Assembly: GCF_023701695.1 (NCBI RefSeq)
Contig: NZ_JAJOZC010000001.1
Span: 248,001-312,000, forward strand
Length of the DNA: 64,000 nt
From: Streptomyces sp. RKAG290
Lineage (GTDB): Bacteria > Actinomycetota > Actinomycetes > Streptomycetales > Streptomycetaceae
Reading direction: 5' to 3'
The translations under genes were made by a program, and so were the position numbers. Position 1 is the first letter of the stretch, and every line of letters starts with the position of its first letter. Below, one piece after another: positions 1 to 8,365 of this stretch. The notes beneath the pieces were generated by a model, which was not told the origin of the DNA, made no database searches, and was given only the letters and a program-made list of their open reading frames with translations.

Positions 1-12
1 CGCCAAGGGCGG

Positions 13-519
13 TCAGGGGCGGGCGCCGCCGATACGTCCCTCCAGCTGGACGAGCAGTTCGCTGAGCTGGGCGCTGAGCCGCTCGCGGGACGCCGCGTCG
101 AGACCGGAGAGCACCGCGCGTTCGTACGCCAGCTGCTGAGGCAGCAGCCCGTCGACCAGCTCCCGTCCCGTGTCGGTGAGCCGGACATGCGCGACCCGGC
201 GGTCCCGGGCGTCGCCGCGGCGGTCGACGAGGCCGCGCTCCTGGAGGGTCCGCAGCCGCTTGGTCACGGCGGCGCCCGACGAGAAGGTCTTCCTGGCCAG
301 TTCGCCCGGGGTGAGCTCACGGCCGGTACGGCGTACGGCGCCCAGCAGGTCGAACTCCGCGCGGGTCAGTCCGGCCGCCCGCAGCGGGGCGTCCTCGGCC
401 TGCTGGAGCAGGGCGGAACAGCGGTTGATCCGGCCGATGAGCTCCATGGGGCCGGTGTCGAGCTCCGGGTTCACTGCCTGCCACTGCCGTACCACCGAGG
501 CGACGATGTCGTCGGTCAC
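13..519 (-). CDS. MarR-family transcriptional regulator
   Basis: About 168 aa. A winged helix-turn-helix repressor: residues ~50-120 run through RAEFDLLGAVRRTG, LARKTFSSGAAVTKRL (recognition helix) and the wing GLVDRRGDARDRR, all typical of MarR. I chose the GTG at 519 because it overlaps the stop of the upstream FUSC gene by four bases (GTGA), so the two are translationally coupled; the longer in-frame reading would run inside that gene. It probably senses a small aromatic ligand and represses the operon through the palindrome at 2289-2306. The ligand cannot be told from sequence. Confidence 0.9.
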   Translation of the reverse strand: MTDDIVASVVRQWQAVNPELDTGPMELIGRINRCSALLQQAEDAPLRAAGLTRAEFDLLGAVRRTGRELTPGELARKTFSSGAAVTKRLRTLQERGLVDRRGDARDRRVAHVRLTDTGRELVDGLLPQQLAYERAVLSGLDAASRERLSAQLSELLVQLEGRIGGARP

Positions 520-2285
520 ACCGCTCCGTTCTCCGGGGCCGGGGCGATCAGCCCCTGCCGTGTTGCTGTCGCCGCGAGCGTACGGTGTCCTGCCTGCTCG
601 GCCGCCAGTACCTCCTCCTGCGGCAGGGCGCGCTGCCACCATTCGCCCGCCGCCGCGTCGTCCGCCTCCCGCAGTTCGACCAGGGATCCGGTGAGCCTGT
701 GGCGGGCGGCGTCGAGGGCGGCCCGGGTGGACCGGGGAGCCGCGAGGGTCTGCACGGCGTGGAGGCGGGCCAGTTCGGCGGCGGCGAGTGCGGATTCGAC
801 CCGGCCGGCGGCGCGGCGGTTGGTGACGAGCACCGCGGCGAGGAAGCCGACGCCGGCGCCGATGACGGTGTCCAGGACCCGGTCGCCGATGAGTTCACCG
901 GCCGGATGGCTGCCGGCGTACTCCAGGACCAGCAGGGCCATCGGGGTCACCGCGACGGAGCCGAGCCAGTAGTTGCGGGTGATCAGGGCCTCGGCGGCGA
1001 AGCTGAAGAAGAGGCAGCAGCCGATCAGGGCCGGCGGGCCGGTCCGGGTGACCGGGAGCACGGCGGCGAAGACCAGGACACCGAGGAGGTTGCCGAGGGT
1101 GCGCTGCAGGGTCCGGTTCCAGGAGAGCGTGACGTTGGCCTGGTAGAGGGAGGCCGCGGTGACGATCGCCCAGTAGGGGCGGCCCACGCCGGCGGCGGCG
1201 GAAAGGGAGCCGGCCAGGGCGCATCCGACGAGGGTGCGGGCCGCGACCGGCAGCAGCGGCGACCCTGGGCCCAGGCGCCGGAGCAGGGCGCGGCGGTCCG
1301 CACCGGCGGCGGCAGGGCGCAGGACGGCACGCTCGGCGTCGATGCCGAAGAGTTCGGCGGCGGTTCCGGGTGCGGCCGGCGGCGTGGGCACCGGCCCGCG
1401 CCCCCGGGTCCGCACGGCCCAGGCCCGCAGAAGGGCGGGATCGGTTGCGGGGCTTCCGATGCCCACCGCGGGGTCGGCTGCGGGGCTTCCGGTGCCCGCT
1501 GCGGGCCCGCCCGCGCCACCGGCCGCGATGGGCGCGCCTGCGGAGAGGGTGGCTTCGGCATGCACGACGAGACGTTCCAGCGCTCGGCGTACGGGGGTGG
1601 GGCGGCCGGCGGCGAGGAGGGTCTGCCACGCCGCGTGCACGGCGGTGACCGTGGCGCGCCTGGTGCGGTGGCCGGGCTCGGCGGCGTACGCGGCGGCGGC
1701 GTTCAGGGCCCTGGCCGTGGCCTGGCGCTCGGGCCCTTGGCGCCGGATCAGCGCGGGACCGGCGACGGTGACCAGCCAGGAGACCGCACCCGCGCCGAGT
1801 GTCAGGGCGAGGTGACCGGGCACCTGGCCGAGCCGCTGCGGGGCGAAGAGGGAGGCGGAGCTGACGAACGAGAAGATCACCGGTCCGGGAGGCCCGATCC
1901 GGGTGGCGTCGCAGAGCAGCTTCTGCCCGGCGGCGAGGAGCGCGCCGACGGCGATCAGGACAGCGACGGAATCGGTCAGCGAGGCCGTGACCAGGGAGAC
2001 CGCCAGGCCGGCGAGCATCCCGAGGACGACCCTGACGACGGTCCGGGCGCGTCGCGCGTAGGGGAGGTTGTGGCCGTACAGCGCACAGAGCGAGCCGGCC
2101 ATGGTGTACATCACCAGGTCGAGGCGGTCGACGGAGAACAGCACCAGATTGGGTATCGCCGTGGCCACGACCACGCTGGTCGCCGGCTTGAGCCACATGT
2201 CCGAGGGCCGCGCCAGGCGAAGCGGACCTGCCAGCGGGAGGCTTCGGGCGGAGGGCCGCCGGGACGGGATGGTTGTATCACTCAC
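516..2285 (-). CDS. FUSC-family (fusaric acid resistance-like) membrane protein
   Basis: 589 aa, GTG start. Two blocks of membrane helices (residues ~30-170 and ~340-470) flank a soluble middle region, as in FUSC/YccS/aromatic-acid exporter proteins. The C-terminal half has the FUSC_2-like stretch around GRPYWAIVTAASLYQAN. Likely an efflux protein for aromatic or lipophilic compounds, first gene of an operon with the downstream marR. The cytoplasmic linker carries a Gly/Ser/Pro-rich duplicated segment (DNA repeat 1438-1503). The start lies only a few bases from a perfect inverted repeat (2289-2306), which suggests tight regulation and possibly a leaderless message. Substrate unknown. Confidence 0.85.
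   Translation of the reverse strand: MSDTTIPSRRPSARSLPLAGPLRLARPSDMWLKPATSVVVATAIPNLVLFSVDRLDLVMYTMAGSLCALYGHNLPYARRARTVVRVVLGMLAGLAVSLVTASLTDSVAVLIAVGALLAAGQKLLCDATRIGPPGPVIFSFVSSASLFAPQRLGQVPGHLALTLGAGAVSWLVTVAGPALIRRQGPERQATARALNAAAAYAAEPGHRTRRATVTAVHAAWQTLLAAGRPTPVRRALERLVVHAEATLSAGAPIAAGGAGGPAAGTGSPAADPAVGIGSPATDPALLRAWAVRTRGRGPVPTPPAAPGTAAELFGIDAERAVLRPAAAGADRRALLRRLGPGSPLLPVAARTLVGCALAGSLSAAAGVGRPYWAIVTAASLYQANVTLSWNRTLQRTLGNLLGVLVFAAVLPVTRTGPPALIGCCLFFSFAAEALITRNYWLGSVAVTPMALLVLEYAGSHPAGELIGDRVLDTVIGAGVGFLAAVLVTNRRAAGRVESALAAAELARLHAVQTLAAPRSTRAALDAARHRLTGSLVELREADDAAAGEWWQRALPQEEVLAAEQAGHRTLAATATRQGLIAPAPENGAV
1438..1503. repeat. 33-bp tandem duplication inside the FUSC gene
   Basis: Two adjacent 33-bp units (1438-1470, 1471-1503) sharing TGCGGGGCTTCCG and flanks. 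They encode two copies of a G(T/I)GSPA(A/T)DP-like 11-residue unit in the cytoplasmic linker. In frame, so the reading frame is kept. Confidence 0.75.
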
Positions 2286-2288
2286 CCA

Positions 2289-2306
2289 AATACCTTAGCA
2301 GGTATT
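2289..2306. promoter_or_regulatory. Candidate MarR operator
   Basis: Perfect inverted repeat AATACCT-tagc-AGGTATT, three bases upstream of the FUSC start. Position and symmetry fit autorepression by the MarR encoded downstream in the same operon. On the minus strand it contains TAAGGT, a possible -10, six bases before the start codon. Confidence 0.55.
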
Positions 2307-2434
2307 ACACACGTAAAAGACTTAGACTCGCCCCCTCATCGCATGGCCGCCGCGGTGCGCAGTCATAGCGTTCAGGTACGCGCTGCGGAGTGCCTGCGCA
2401 GGCAAGTGCTGCTGAACTGCTGTGAGGTGCTGCT

Positions 2435-2494
2435 CGCAGGTAGTGCAGGGCGAATGTGGCTGTGCGCAGGAAGTGCACAGCGAATGCGGCTGCC
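2435..2494. repeat. Two imperfect 30-bp direct repeats upstream of the VOC gene
   Basis: Units 2435-2464 and 2465-2494 share CGCAGG.AGTGCA..GCGAATG.GGCTG (about 24 of 30 positions). They sit in the untranslated region between the FUSC promoter and the VOC start. Role unknown. Confidence 0.6.
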
Positions 2495-2525
2495 CGCATG
2501 TCGACACACCCACGGAGGAGTCCGA

Positions 2526-3289
2526 ATGAAGCTCACCGCCCCGGTGCCCGGTGGTCCCTGCTGGATCGAGCTGAGCACCTCCGACGTACCGGCCGCGAAG
2601 TCGTTCTACGCGGCACTCTTCGGCTGGCGGTCCGAGACCGATCCGCGCCCGGAGGCGGGCGGCTACACCATGGCTCACCTCGGGAACGACCGCGTCGCCG
2701 CGCTCAGCCCGTCTACCAGCCGGGACAGCCGCCGGCCTGGACGGTCTCGTTCGCCGCCGAGGACACGGACGCCGCGGTCGAGAAGGTGACGGCGGCGGGC
2801 GGTTCGCTGCTGGTCGGCCCGATGGACGTCTTCGACCAGGGCAGGTTCGCCGTGGTCGCCGACCCGTCCGGGGCGGTGTTCTCACTCTGGCAGGGCCGCG
2901 CCTTCGCGGGCGCCGACCTGTTCAACGCGCCGGGTGCGCTGGGCTGGACCGAGCTCGTCACCCGCGAGAGCGAACCGGCACTCGCCTTCTACCCCGCCGT
3001 CTTCGACTGGACGGTCGACGCCTCGGCGGAGTATCCGCAGTGGGGCATCGACGGGGCAGACTTCGGCGGCGTACTGACGATGGACGAGAACTTCCCGCCC
3101 GAGGTGCCGCCGCACTGGCTGCCGTACTTCGCCGTCGCGGACGTCGACGCGAGCGCGGCCACCGCACAGGGCGCCGGCGGGGAACTGCTGATGCCGCCGA
3201 CGAGCATTCCGCACGGCCCGCGGATCGCCGTGATCCGGGACCCGCAGGGCGCCGCGTTCGGCATTCACCGGGTGGCCGAGGAGGAGTAG
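2526..3289 (+). CDS. VOC-family (glyoxalase/bleomycin-resistance-like) protein, apparent frameshift
   Basis: Two tandem vicinal-oxygen-chelate modules, about 254 aa if repaired. The N-terminal module opens with GGPCWIELSTSDVPAAKSFY and the C-terminal one with LGWTELVTRESEPALAFY. ATG at 2526 follows GGAGGAG. The frame breaks after VAALSP: adding one C to the CCC at 2708-2710 restores continuity into VYQPGQPPAWTVSF and on to the stop. This fits the many one-base losses elsewhere in the window, so I treat it as a probable sequence error. Members of this two-module type in actinobacteria are often annotated hydroxylases or antibiotic-resistance proteins, but the substrate cannot be named. Confidence 0.8.
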
Positions 3290-3313
3290 TCCGCGGCTCG
3301 GTACCCTGCCGTC

Positions 3314-4377
3314 ATGATCAACAGGGCAGCGGGGGAAGCGGTCGGCGTCGGCACGGAGGACGAGCAAGGGGGGCCAACACCCTTACCTGGGTGGAGAACG
3401 GGCTGCCCGCGGGGGCTCGCGTCGTCGGCGCCGAGCGGCTGCGCGGCGGATGGACCTCGCAGATGCGGCGGCTGAGCGTCGCGGGCGACGGTGCACCGGG
3501 GCCGCTGGTGCTGCGCTCCTTCGTCAAGCCGTTCTTCGTCCTGCACGCGGAAGGCCTGCTCACCCGCGAGGCCGACGTCCTGACACTGCTCGGCGACACG
3601 GACGTACCGGCGGCCTCCCTGCGCGGGGTGGACGCGACAGCTGCGCATTGCGACCACCCCTCCCTGCTGATGTCCCTGCTGCCCGGAAGCGTGCGTCTGT
3701 CCGACGACGGCGCCGACCGGCGGGCCGAGTTGCTGGCGGACCAGTTGGTCCGCATCCACCGGGTCCGGGTCACGGCGCAGAACCGCCCGCGCTCCTACCA
3801 GGCCTGGACCGCACCGGAGCGGGTGCGCGTACCGGAGACCACCGAGCGGCCCGAGTTGTGGCAGCGGGCGGTGGACGTCATCCGCCGGGAGGCTCCGGAG
3901 TACTGGCCCTGCTTCCTCCACCGGGACTTCCATCCCGGCAACGTGCTGTTCGACGAAGTGGGCGATGCGGAGGGCTTCGGCAGGGAGGGCCACGCGGAGG
4001 GCGGTGGCGCGGAGGGCGACGCGGTGAGCGGCGCAGAGTGCCACGCACTGCGCATCAGCGGCGTCGTCGACTGGGTGGAGACCTCCTGGGGGCCGGCCGA
4101 CCTGGACGTGGCGCATTGCTCGACCGCTCTGGCCCTTCTGCACGGTGCCCACGCCGGCATGCGGTTCGCCGATGCGTACACCGCCGCGGGTGGCCTGCTG
4201 ACCGAGAAGCCCGGGGACCATCTCTACTGGCGCATGCTGGACGCGCTCGCCTTCGCCCCCGATGCCGAGAAGGTGGCTGGGCCGTGGCGTGAGCTGGGAC
4301 GCGACGACCTGACGCCGGAGTTGCTCACCCGTCGGCTGGAGGACTACCTCCAGGAGCTGTTCCTCCGCTACGGCTGA
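3314..4377 (+). CDS. Aminoglycoside phosphotransferase (APH)-family kinase, apparent frameshift
   Basis: About 354 aa with the APH/choline kinase-like fold. It has the Brenner-type loop FLHRDFHPGNVLFD (catalytic Asp and Asn) and the metal-binding segment ISGVVDWVETSWGPADLD. ATG at 3314 begins MINRAAGEAVGVGTEDE. The main frame picks up only after the six-G run at 3368-3373, and one extra G joins both parts into EDEQGGANTLTWVENG. A Gly/Glu-rich insertion (residues ~220-242) sits between the two motifs. Substrate unknown; many such actinobacterial kinases act on small metabolites rather than aminoglycosides. Confidence 0.8.
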
Positions 4378-4433
4378 GGCACGCCGCACTCCCCGGACCC
4401 GGCTGCCGCGCGCCCGGCGCCGGACTCCGTCGG

Positions 4434-4481
4434 CCCTTGGCGTCGTAAGCCCTCGGCGTCCTCAGCCCTCGGCGTCGTCAG
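4434..4481. repeat. Three 16-bp tandem repeats at the 3' end of the GNAT gene
   Basis: Units CCCTTGGCGTCGTAAG, CCCTCGGCGTCCTCAG and CCCTCGGCGTCGTCAG lie head to tail. The last unit spans the GNAT stop codon, so repeat change would alter its C-terminus. Confidence 0.7.
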
Positions 4482-5073
4482 CGCGGACGCGGGCGTGCAC
4501 GTGCATGTCGTGCCAGCCGTCGGTGTGCAGGTGCCCCCGCCTTCTGGTCCCCTCCAGGACGAAGCCGCATCTGTGGGCGACCCGGCACGACGCCTCGTTC
4601 GCGACGGAGTGCGCGAGTTCCAGCCGCTCGAAACCGATCGTCTCGAACGCCCAGCGCGACACGGCGTCGACCGCCCGTGCCGCGACGCCCGTTCCGCGCG
4701 CGGCGGGCAGCACCCAGTAGGCGCACTCCGCCAGGCCCATGCCGAGGTTCATCGAGCGGAGCGAGACCCGGCCGAGCACGTTGTCACCCGCTGCGTCCGC
4801 CCCTGTGCCCGGCCTGACGACCGCCCAGTGCGCAGCGCTCTCGGCACTCCAGGCGCCCTGCCATTGCGCGATCCAGCCGCGGGCCTCGTCCACCGAATCC
4901 GCCCGCCGCACGTGCCAGCGCTGGATGGCCGGATCGGTGAACGCGGCGACGACGGCCGGAGCGTCCGTGGGCTGCCAGGGCCGCAACAGCAGGTCACCGG
5001 CCACCGGGAGGAGGGGCTGGGCGGAGCTCGCGAGGCGGCCCTGGGGAATGAGTGGAGGCACCAGGTACGGCAT
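4462..5073 (-). CDS. GNAT-family N-acetyltransferase
   Basis: 203 aa. Resembles RimJ/RimL-type acetyltransferases: beta strand LLLRPWQPTDAPAVVAAF, the acetyl-CoA pyrophosphate loop PAARGTGVAARAV (residues ~124-136), and NEASCRVAHRCGFVLEGTRR near the C-terminus. It would move an acetyl group from acetyl-CoA to an amine, with protein N-terminus or small molecule as possible acceptors. Convergent with the APH-type gene. Confidence 0.88.
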   Translation of the reverse strand: MPYLVPPLIPQGRLASSAQPLLPVAGDLLLRPWQPTDAPAVVAAFTDPAIQRWHVRRADSVDEARGWIAQWQGAWSAESAAHWAVVRPGTGADAAGDNVLGRVSLRSMNLGMGLAECAYWVLPAARGTGVAARAVDAVSRWAFETIGFERLELAHSVANEASCRVAHRCGFVLEGTRRRGHLHTDGWHDMHVHARVRADDAEG

Positions 5074-5171
5074 GTGCGGATCATCGCATGGGAGTTCGGG
5101 CGCACCCAGCCGCGCGCACCCCGTGCGATCGGGCGCGGCGGTGGACGAGACGCCCGCGCCCTCCGCCCTCC

Positions 5172-5196
5172 GCCCTCCGCAGGACGGCGGAGGGGC
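5172..5196. terminator. Hairpin downstream of the scramblase-like gene
   Basis: GCCCTCCGC pairs with GCGGAGGGGC across a short loop (one bulged G). Lies downstream of the minus-strand gene at 5308-6261. No T tract, as is common in Streptomyces. Confidence 0.5.
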
Positions 5197-5226
5197 ACGG
5201 ACGGTTTGGTGAACGAGACCGCCCGC

Positions 5227-5252
5227 GCCCCTTGCGCGACGGCGCGAGGGGC
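5227..5252. terminator. Second hairpin downstream of the scramblase-like gene
   Basis: GCCCCTTGCGC pairs with GCGCGAGGGGC (one G-U pair), loop GACG... Both this hairpin and the one at 5172 are followed by AGGGGCACGGRCGG, so they look like a duplicated unit. Confidence 0.55.
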
Positions 5253-5307
5253 ACGGGCGGATTCACGTCAGGGCGGGGCCGCAGGCGGTCCGGGCCGTCG
5301 GCCGGAA

Positions 5308-6261
5308 TCAGCCGAGGCCGCGGGCGTCCTGCTTGAGGGCGGTGTCCACCGTCAGCGCCGTCGCCACCACGAGACTCAGCAGCGGCTCGGGCAGCTGGTA
5401 GTGGATCTGCAGCACGTAGTTGTCCGCGGTGGTGAACAGCGTCTTCGCGAGGCCTTCCCAGGTCTTGGTGATCCGGGCTATCTCGGCGTCGTTGTGGTCG
5501 ACGATCGCGAAGTTCCAGGCACGCCAGTTCTCGGCCTTGATCGCGCCGATCTGCTGCCCGTCCACCATGATCGCGAAGTTGATCTTCCCGATGGCGTTCT
5601 GCTGGACGATCTCGCCGACCTGCCCGCCGTCCGGCCGCTGCACGATCACCCGGGACTTGATGAACTTCGCCGGGCGGGTGAGCAGCAGCTGCGGCTGACC
5701 GTAGGCGTCGCGGATTTCGAGACGGTGGGTCAGGTACTGGTCGATGCTGGTGAGGAACCGCAGGATCTTGCGGAACGCGCCCTGCCCGACCTGGACGACC
5801 GAGCCGACGGTGTTGCCCTGCTGGTCGAAGACGCTGTACTCGTTCGTCACCTCGATCAGCTTGGCCTTCTGGTTCACCACCAGGACCTGCTGGTTGAAGA
5901 GCGTGCCCGCACCCGGGGCGCCACCCTGCTGCGGCTGAACTCCCTGCTGCGGCACCGCGGACGGCTGCTGGACGGCCGCCTGCTGCTGGTACTGCTGCTG
6001 CGCAGCCGCCTGCGGCTGGTGCTGCGGGGCCGCCTGCTGCTGGTACTGCTGCGGCTGCTGGTGCTGGACCTGCTGCTGCGGGGCCGCCTGCTGCTGCGGC
6101 ACCTGGGCCTGAGCGGGGTTCTGGCCCTGGGCCGGAGCCTGCTGACCGCCGGCCGGGTTGGTGTGCTCGGTCCACTGGGAGCCGTCCCAGTAGCGCAGCA
6201 GCTGGGGCGCGCCGTGCGGATCCGGATACCAGCCCGCAGATACGTTCGAGTGCGTTGTCAC
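5308..6261 (-). CDS. DUF2510 / phospholipid scramblase-related protein
   Basis: 317 aa. Residues ~9-40 form a DUF2510 module (AGWYPDPHGAPQLLRYWDG). Residues ~41-120 are a low-complexity Gln/Ala/Pro linker. Residues ~122-310 match the scramblase/LURP-one-like beta-barrel fold (LFNQQVLVVNQKAKLIEV through TWEGLAKTLFTTADNYVLQI). Bacterial members are of unknown function; lipid scrambling has not been shown for them as far as I know. Transcribed alone, with two hairpins after its stop. Confidence 0.82.
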   Translation of the reverse strand: MTTHSNVSAGWYPDPHGAPQLLRYWDGSQWTEHTNPAGGQQAPAQGQNPAQAQVPQQQAAPQQQVQHQQPQQYQQQAAPQHQPQAAAQQQYQQQAAVQQPSAVPQQGVQPQQGGAPGAGTLFNQQVLVVNQKAKLIEVTNEYSVFDQQGNTVGSVVQVGQGAFRKILRFLTSIDQYLTHRLEIRDAYGQPQLLLTRPAKFIKSRVIVQRPDGGQVGEIVQQNAIGKINFAIMVDGQQIGAIKAENWRAWNFAIVDHNDAEIARITKTWEGLAKTLFTTADNYVLQIHYQLPEPLLSLVVATALTVDTALKQDARGLG

Positions 6262-6366
6262 CGGGGCACACTATCCCGCCGCACCTTGGACGGAACCCCC
6301 TCCCCGCACATCCACAGGTTCGCGATCAGGCACCCGTACTCATTGAAACTTCACACACCGCGTACG

Positions 6367-6798
6367 ATGTCCGGGATGAACAGTCGGAGTGGACGGACGG
6401 ACCGGTGGCGCGGTGCCCGTGCCCCGATGGTGCTCGGCTGGGTGTTCGTCCTGCTCGCCATGGTGTCGTGCTGTTCGCTCACGTCCACGCAGCCGACTCC
6501 CCCGCATCACGGCCCCTTCTCCCTCGCCGCCCCCCGGACCACCGCCCCTGCGCCGCCCGCTGTCGGCACCGTGGTGGCCGAAGCCCCCGGAGCACGGGGC
6601 ATCGGGAGTTCCTGCCACCACGCGTCCGAGCACGCGACACCGGTCGTGCTGCCCGCCCAGCCGGCGCCGGCCGCGCTCCCCTCCGCCACGACCGCTCTCG
6701 CGGCCGGGACCCTGACCGGCTCCGCCGGTATCCGCGGCCCCACCAATGACGCCGTCAGCGACGTCGACCACTTGCGCCTTCAGGTTCAACGGATCTAG
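6367..6798 (+). CDS. Small membrane-anchored hypothetical protein
   Basis: About 143 aa. One hydrophobic segment near residues 19-37 (APMVLGWVFVLLAMVSCCSL) follows a basic N-terminus; the rest is Ala/Pro-rich and polar with two cysteines. No family recognised. ATG at 6367 or 6376 are both possible. Codon bias and a low-T third position support it being real. Confidence 0.55.
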   Translation: MSGMNSRSGRTDRWRGARAPMVLGWVFVLLAMVSCCSLTSTQPTPPHHGPFSLAAPRTTAPAPPAVGTVVAEAPGARGIGSSCHHASEHATPVVLPAQPAPAALPSATTALAAGTLTGSAGIRGPTNDAVSDVDHLRLQVQRI

Positions 6799-6967
6799 GG
6801 CCTCTCGTTCGGATCGTGCCGGGCTCGCATGCCCCGGCACCGCACCTCGCGGCGTTGTCCGAACGAAAGACCCCGGCAGCAGGCCCCGTTCCCCGGCCCG
6901 CCCGAGGACACCACCGCCTGCCGGCAACCCGTCCGTCTTGTCGAACCCAAGGACGCAAGGACCCACC

Positions 6968-7618
6968 ATGGCCTCCGCCAAGAAGCAGCACAGCCCTGCC
7001 ACCGCCCGCCGCGCCAAGCTGGAGGAGGCCCGCCGCAAGGAACGGGCCCGCGAGCGCCGCAGCCGCCTGATCACGCTCACCGCCGCCGTAGCCGTCGTGG
7101 CCGGCCTCGTCGTGGGCGGCGGGTATCTGATGAACGCCGCCGATGAGCAGGACAAGGCCGAGACGGCCGCCAAGTCCTCACCCGTCCAGGGTGAGAAGAG
7201 CTGGGACAAGCTCACCCAGAACCATGTCGAGAAGAAGGTCGACTACCCGATGAACCCGCCCGTCGGCGGCGACCACGACCCGGTGTGGATGAACTGCGAC
7301 GCCGACGTCTACACGGAGGCGATACCGAAGGAGAACGCGGTCCACTCGCTGGAGCACGGCGCCGTCTGGGTCACGTACACCGGGAAGGCGAAGCCCACCG
7401 ACGTCAAGAAGCTCGGCGAACGGGTCGCGGCCACCCCGTACTCCCTGATGAGCCCCGTCGAGGACCAGGCCGCCCCGCTGATGCTCAGCGCCTGGGGCAA
7501 GCAGCTGACCGTGCAGAGCGCCTCCGACGCCCGGGTGGCGCAGTTCTTCACGAAGTACGTCCAGGGCCCGCAGACCCCCGAGCCGGGCGCGGCCTGCAGC
7601 GGCGGGGTCGCGAAGTGA
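6968..7618 (+). CDS. DUF3105 domain membrane protein
   Basis: 216 aa. A basic, coiled N-terminus (residues ~1-30) is followed by one membrane helix (LITLTAAVAVVAGLVVGGGYLM) and an extracytoplasmic DUF3105 domain. That domain has DYPMNPPVGGDHDPVWMNC and HSLEHGAVWVTY, two His-containing motifs typical of the family. Its stop overlaps the start of the DUF305 gene (GTGA), so the two are co-expressed. This pair is common in actinobacteria; function unknown, metal binding suspected. Confidence 0.88.
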   Translation: MASAKKQHSPATARRAKLEEARRKERARERRSRLITLTAAVAVVAGLVVGGGYLMNAADEQDKAETAAKSSPVQGEKSWDKLTQNHVEKKVDYPMNPPVGGDHDPVWMNCDADVYTEAIPKENAVHSLEHGAVWVTYTGKAKPTDVKKLGERVAATPYSLMSPVEDQAAPLMLSAWGKQLTVQSASDARVAQFFTKYVQGPQTPEPGAACSGGVAK

Positions 7619-8262
7619 CGTCCGCGGCACGTGTGTCACGCCCGCTGGTGGCGGCCGGGGGTGCGGTGCTGCTGCTGGCGCTGGCCCTCGTCGCGCTGAT
7701 GCTGGTGCGGCCCTCCTCCTCGGCCCCCGCCACCACGTCCTCGTCGTCGGCCCCCGCCGAGACCTCGGCAGACGTGGGGTTCGCCCGCGACATGGCGGTC
7801 CACCACCAGCAGGCGGTCGAGATGGCGTTCATCGTCCGCGACCGCACCTCCGATGTGGCGGTGCGCCGGCTCGCGTTCGACATCATCAACACCCAGGCCA
7901 ATCAGCGCGGCATGATGCTGGGCTGGCTGGAGATGTGGGGCCGCGCGAAGAGTTCCCCCCGGCCGCCCATGGAGTGGATGGGCCACCCCGTCACCCCGAG
8001 GGGCGACGGGGCGCTGATGCCCGGCATGGCGACCGACGCCGAACTCGACGCGCTGCGGGCGGCCCGTGGCAGGGACGCCGAGGTGCGGTTCCTGCGGCTG
8101 ATGACGGCGCACCACCGGGCCGGTGCGGACATGGCACAGGCCGCGTCGGCCGCGGCGAGCAGCGACGAGATCAGGAACCTGGCGTCGGGCATGGTCCTCG
8201 GTCAGCGGTCGGAGATCGCGCTCATGGCGGACATGATCGAGGAGCGCGGGGCCGCGGCCTGA
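7615..8262 (+). CDS. DUF305 domain protein
   Basis: 215 aa, GTG start overlapping the DUF3105 stop. Signal anchor at residues ~8-32, then two ferritin-like DUF305 helices marked by FARDMAVHHQQAVEMAF and FLRLMTAHHRAGADMA. The paired His and Met residues fit metal (often copper) binding known for some family members; that is inference here. Confidence 0.88.
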   Translation: MTSAARVSRPLVAAGGAVLLLALALVALMLVRPSSSAPATTSSSSAPAETSADVGFARDMAVHHQQAVEMAFIVRDRTSDVAVRRLAFDIINTQANQRGMMLGWLEMWGRAKSSPRPPMEWMGHPVTPRGDGALMPGMATDAELDALRAARGRDAEVRFLRLMTAHHRAGADMAQAASAAASSDEIRNLASGMVLGQRSEIALMADMIEERGAAA

Positions 8263-8365
8263 GCCCGGGGTCCCGGGTCCCCCCGTGCGCGGGGTGGCCC
8301 CGGGACCCGGGATGCCCGGATCGCGACCGTACTGACGTGCGGGATCGCATAGGCTCGGGACCGAT

